A model generated the notes under the pieces. The model was not told where the DNA came from. It ran no database searches and saw only the letters and a list, made by a program, of their open reading frames with translations. Position numbers and translations under genes: made by a program. Shown piece after piece: positions 60,255 through 64,000 of a DNA stretch of 64,000 bases. The DNA is from Rhinopomastus cyanomelas (lineage: Eukaryota; Chordata; Aves; Bucerotiformes; Rhinopomastidae): the NCBI GenBank assembly GCA_013400115.1, contig VXBP01008281.1, positions 62,001-126,000 of the forward strand, in the 5' to 3' direction. How positions within the stretch are numbered: position 1 is the stretch's first letter; each line of letters starts with the position of its first letter.

Positions 60255-62632
60255 ACCAGAGACAGGTCTCTCAGAACACAATACAACTTTTCTTCCTCAT
60301 GAAAGCACTTCTACAGGTTCTAGCAGTTCTCAAACTGCAACGCCAGAGCCCATTCCTGAGCAGGTGCCCAGAAAAAGCAGTATGAAAGGAAGGTGACAGC
60401 CCCAGCCCTAAGCTGAGATCAGTTCAAACTTCCCTCAGTGCAGCCCTGGACCCCATGGTGGGTGTAGGATAAGGCATCTCCTCTTTTCCTGCAGGAAGGT
60501 TGCTCATGGCAGACTGGTCCAGGATCAATCCCCAGCCCGCATCGGGGCAGTAACCCAGGACCCACCAGGGGAGCCTATTTGTGGCACTACAGAGGGCTCG
60601 TCCCTTCCAGGAGATGCCCCACTGAGGGTCAGGCTGGACTGGGTGGCCACCCTGGCTCAGCAAGCTAGTGAAGAAGCCAGGTCCTGCAGTCCCACCACAA
60701 AAATGTGGGATCAATATTTAAAGCCTCTGGCCAGCTTTGCTTTCAGGAAAACAATCTTTCTGCATTTTTTATGAGGCAGGCTGGGCTCTCCTTACCTCCT
60801 TACCCACAGTCAGGCACCAAACAATATCCCGTAGTGTCACCTACCTGAGTGGGAACATTTCCCTTCACAATAGCTTGTTGTGCCACCAACAATGTCCCAC
60901 TTAGAGAGCAACAAATCGACAGCCTCTGCTTTTACTTCACTTCCCTTTGGAGGTGACTGATACCTTTTGAGGTCTTTGAGAGCAGTGGGCTGTTTCTGTG
61001 GTTAAGGAGCTGGTAAACGTGGAAGGCTGGGCAGGCGCGGAGTGCAGAAATAAACCTCTCAGGAACTTCATTTTGCTGTCCATAGAATCATGGAATCATC
61101 AAGGCTGGCCATAGAGATCATGTCCAACCGTTCGTCTTACAACCCCTAACTACCTGGTAGCCACCATCCAAGTGAAGCAACTTGGAGACTTCGATACATT
61201 AGAATTTTTGTGTCTGTAAAATAAGGATTACTTATTACCAGCTGCTTTCTGGGGGGGCTCGAAACCTTTTCCTTTTTGGGAAGTGCTAGAAAGGTTAAAG
61301 GCAAATGAGGCCACCTGTTAGAACAGGCACAGAACTGGAATTTGTTAAACAGTTCAAAATTTTGAGGGGTTTTTTCCTAGAATTTTGCAAAACTTCCAGC
61401 GAACGTTTTAGTGCCTTCTCTGCTAAACAGGTTGGATACCACTGGCTTCTGCAGAAGGTAGATTTTATGGGGCTTCTTGCAAAAGGGAACAGAACTTTTG
61501 GTAAAAAAAACCCCAAACCCCAAAAATTAGGAAAAAAAGGGGCTTTTTCATAGGGAGCTGTTGCAACCAGCAGGATGAAGCCCACACCGGGCTTCTCAGG
61601 GGAATATGAACAGAGCTTACCCAGCACTGTGTCTGCTCGGGAGACCCTTGGAGCTGCCTGGGTGGAAGGTGGTAGATCCATATTCTTCTAGTGAGTGGCA
61701 AGAGGCCAGGCAGAGGACACAGCTCCCTGGTTCCATGAAGCACTTCATCCAGCCCTTTGCCTCTCCCAGCAGGTCAGACACCCTCTCCACACGAGGGGCA
61801 ACGCAGCAGCTATAACATCCCTGCTTGCTCTGTCCCTCCAGACAAGGCTATTAATGGTCCCAAGGTGGCTGCAGTGATTAGTGCTAGAGCGTAATCTCTG
61901 CAGCAGCTTTTGCTCTGACAGGGACACCAGCTCAGGTCTGGTATCGGCTCCTTTCCTCCTCATTCCCCAAACACCATTTGCTCAGCGGGTAAATGGATCA
62001 CAAAAAGCCATGACTTTGCTCTGTGAATAAGGGTGATCAAACACCTTAATTTCTGCAGATCCTCCTGCTGCATGGGTCGATCTGAGGATCTGGAGCTCCA
62101 CGCGTGGGAGGAGGAGGAGGAAGAGAAGGGATGACCTGGCCAGCTCAGCTCAGCTCTAACACGGCCGTGTTGGTGAAGACCCTGACGCTCTGAGGCCATG
62201 TCCGGCTCTGCAGTTTGCTCGGGGAAGCCCACGTGGCTGCGGCTTTGCCACCAAGGTAACACGTGGGACCTCACCTGTTTATGGCTTTAGCGGGACGGAT
62301 CGTTTGTCCACCGCTACCCACCCGAGTCCTGTGTTCTGTGGGGTCCAGCTGAGGCTAGCTGCTGTGTGCGTGTTTGCAGGTTGTTTCTCAGGAACCCTCC
62401 TCCTTGTCCTCTTCAAACACAGCCGGTGGGTGAGCAGGAAGCTGCTTACAGATGTTTCCATGAGAAGGTTGCGGCTCTTCTTTCTGGCTAAGCCCTGCAG
62501 AGACATATCTAGTTACGGCTTTGTGGCCGGCATGAGGTTATAGGGGGAGGAAAGTGCGGGCTGAAATCAGTTTGAATGGTCTAAAGGCAGCAACACAGTA
62601 CTGGGGCTGCTGCCTTCACACCAGGAGGCACC
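60255..62632. other. Region upstream of KCNAB1, no other gene recognised
   Basis: 2.4 kb between the solo LTR and the KCNAB1 start, including its presumed 5' UTR and promoter. One CR1 tail lies at 61081-61190. There is no strong CpG island directly at the start codon, so the transcription start may lie further upstream. Confidence 0.6.
61081..61190 (-). repeat. CR1-like LINE 3' tail fragment
   Basis: The plus strand starts ATAGAATCATGGAATCATCA, the reverse complement of a CR1 tail, followed by AAGGCTGG and a GATCAT-TCCAACC-like block. It is diverged and short. Confidence 0.6.
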
Positions 62633-62904
62633 ATGCTGGCAGCACGGACCGGCACCATGGGGAACAAAAACGCTGAGGAGAGCCTCAAGCTGAGGAAGCA
62701 GTCGGTGCTTTCCCTGGGGAGCAGGGACAGAGCCCTGAAAAGCTCATCGGAAGGTGGGAAGGAGGTGCGACCCCGGGCCGGGCAGCCACAGCAACGAGCC
62801 CGACGGCTGGCCCTGTTGCGGGAGCTGGAGATGAACTGGTATCTACGGGTCTGCGAGCTGTCCCAAGAATACACCATCGCCTACACCACCGGCATGCCCC
62901 ACAG
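62633..62904 (+). CDS. KCNAB1: KCNAB1 first coding exon (MLAARTG isoform), Kv channel beta-1 subunit
   Basis: Encodes 90 residues plus two bases of the next codon, from the ATG at 62633 to the donor CACAG|GTACTT. The start MLAARTG, the stretch LALLRELEMNWYL, and the end TTGMPHR match the N-terminus of the long human KCNAB1 isoform (Kv-beta-1.3 in the physiology literature; the numbering differs between sources). In the family this variable N-terminus acts as an inactivation peptide that plugs Kv1 channels, while the common exons downstream encode an aldo-keto-reductase-like core that binds NADPH. Those exons are outside the window to the right. The middle (residues about 8-52) is diverged, and residues 8-9 are T-M where human has A-A. 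The gene points the same way as GMPS. Confidence 0.95.
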
Positions 62905-64000
62905 GTACTTACCCCCTAGAGCAGCGTATGATATTATAAGAGTAGTAGTAATAATAAATTAATAACAACAACAATAGTAGTAGTAGTAATAATAGTAATA
63001 ATAATAATAATGGTTATAATTATAACAGTAGTAGTAATAATCTCATCTTTGGTCTTTCCTACTCTGACTTTTCTGGTTATTCATATATTTGCTCCTGCAC
63101 TGTGATAGATGTTTCAGCAATACAGAGCTGAAAACTTTACTGACTTGTTCTTTAGTGTCTGTAACTTTTTGGCACAAGCTGCCTGCGGTCACTCAGCCTC
63201 ATCTCACGAGCTGGTTTGTCCCAGGGACTGTAACCGAGTATGGACTGAGGTGAGAGGTTGCTGGTTCTGTGCAAGGCAGGAGGTACTGGCAGGAAAGCTG
63301 CATTTGGGTGCTGCTGGCCATGGGTGCCCGTCTCCCCATGCCCTCCTCAGACCTGCTGGGGAGAGGAAACCTGCAGCTGCTGCATTTCTAATTGATCTGA
63401 AATGTTGCAGCTTCCATAATCCGATCTTACTCCTTTAAAAAAACAAATATATAGGGTCTTGGTATTAGTGGAAGTCAGATGGGAGACTCTCTAATCTCCT
63501 GCAACAAGTAAGACCCTTAATGAAATAGGAACTGCAGTAGGAACTGCCTGGTGTTGTGGTCTCGGCCCCCATCATCCCTGAGCAGCAGTGGCTGGCTGAG
63601 GGGGAATGTGGGTTGTATTTGTCAGTGTTTTGCCCAGCAGTACAGGAATGCACCAGCTGCAGTGGGGATTTCAGGTGAGACTTCCCTAATCCAGCACAAA
63701 AAGAGGATGCCTGGAGTGCCTGGCACAAACCGAGACCTTGCTTGGGATTAGAAATTAATGGAAAAGTCATTAGAATAATAATAATTAGAAACAGGAAAGC
63801 TGAAAGGAAAACAAGGTAAAGCTATGAGAGATGGAACCAGTTGTTACTAAGTGCAGAAAGGTCTAATGAGCCCAGTGAAGGGAACGTGAGTGGGTCTGTG
63901 GACTAAGACCGAGCTGTTCCTCGGGACAGTGCTCATCAGCCACGCTAGTCCCCAAGCTCTTAAACAGAGCTGTGGAAGCGAAGTTCTGGAGAATAAATTT
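62905..64000 (+). other. KCNAB1: Start of KCNAB1 intron 1
   Basis: Intron sequence after the first coding exon, running off the window. It contains the microsatellite at 62940-63041. No second exon is recognised. Confidence 0.8.
62940..63041. repeat. Interrupted TAA/TAG trinucleotide microsatellite
   Basis: About 100 bases of mixed TAG, TAA and CAA triplets in one register with a few interruptions. It starts about 35 bases after the KCNAB1 exon donor. Confidence 0.9.

Noticed and set aside
59816..60302. Several GC-rich open frames on both strands
   Set aside because: They fall within or overlap the solo LTR, which explains the composition. No retroviral coding motif is present.
1..64000. 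CRISPR arrays, operons, phage or tRNA/rRNA genes
   Set aside because: The window is spliced vertebrate DNA. No regularly spaced direct repeats, bacterial gene clusters or recognisable tRNA or rRNA sequence were seen; a tRNA covariance-model scan was not possible here.

Overview
The window is vertebrate nuclear DNA, almost certainly from a bird. Genes are split into short exons with GT-AG introns, no gene is organised bacterially, and the interspersed repeats are mostly CR1 LINE pieces with the avian-type 3' tail (a run close to GATTCTATGA) plus two short class II-like retroviral LTRs. The gene order is one I recognise as conserved in amniotes (human 3q25.31; chicken chromosome 9): C3orf33 (-), SLC33A1 (-), GMPS (+), KCNAB1 (+). 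I reconstructed the three complete coding sequences exon by exon, and every reading phase closes.

Layout. 1-14.7 kb: no exon recognised, one 5'-truncated CR1 (3.28-4.64 kb), and a 28-base G run ending in an N at 5.6 kb. A CpG-rich block at 14.74-15.72 kb looks like a promoter. By synteny it may be the 5' end of PLCH1 on the minus strand, but no PLCH1 coding sequence was found. 17.48-20.70 kb: C3orf33, five exons, 242 aa, with a CpG-rich start. 23.62-32.73 kb: SLC33A1, six exons, 538 aa, with CR1 pieces in introns 2 and 4 and a 27-base N gap in the intron 2 copy. 32.73-33.89 kb: a 1.16 kb head-to-head promoter interval. 33.89-52.36 kb: GMPS, 16 exons, 693 aa, with an antisense LTR that still has a lysine-tRNA-type primer binding site in intron 1 and CR1 tails in intron 2. 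52.36-62.63 kb: GMPS 3' UTR/intergenic DNA holding CR1 tails and a solo LTR with a probable target-site duplication. 62.63-62.90 kb: the first coding exon of KCNAB1 in its MLAARTG form, followed by a TAA/TAG microsatellite; the rest of KCNAB1 lies to the right of the window.

The genes are not one pathway. GMPS makes GMP in purine synthesis, SLC33A1 moves acetyl-CoA into the ER/Golgi lumen, C3orf33 is a small membrane protein linked to mitochondrial inner-membrane organisation, and KCNAB1 encodes a Kv channel beta subunit. The clear functional link is the divergent SLC33A1/GMPS promoter. I see no convincing undescribed system. The most checkable oddities are a possible frame-breaking cassette exon in GMPS intron 5, two collinear partial CR1 copies on either side of SLC33A1 exons 3-4, the PBS-bearing LTR inside GMPS, and changed residues in the KCNAB1 inactivation peptide.
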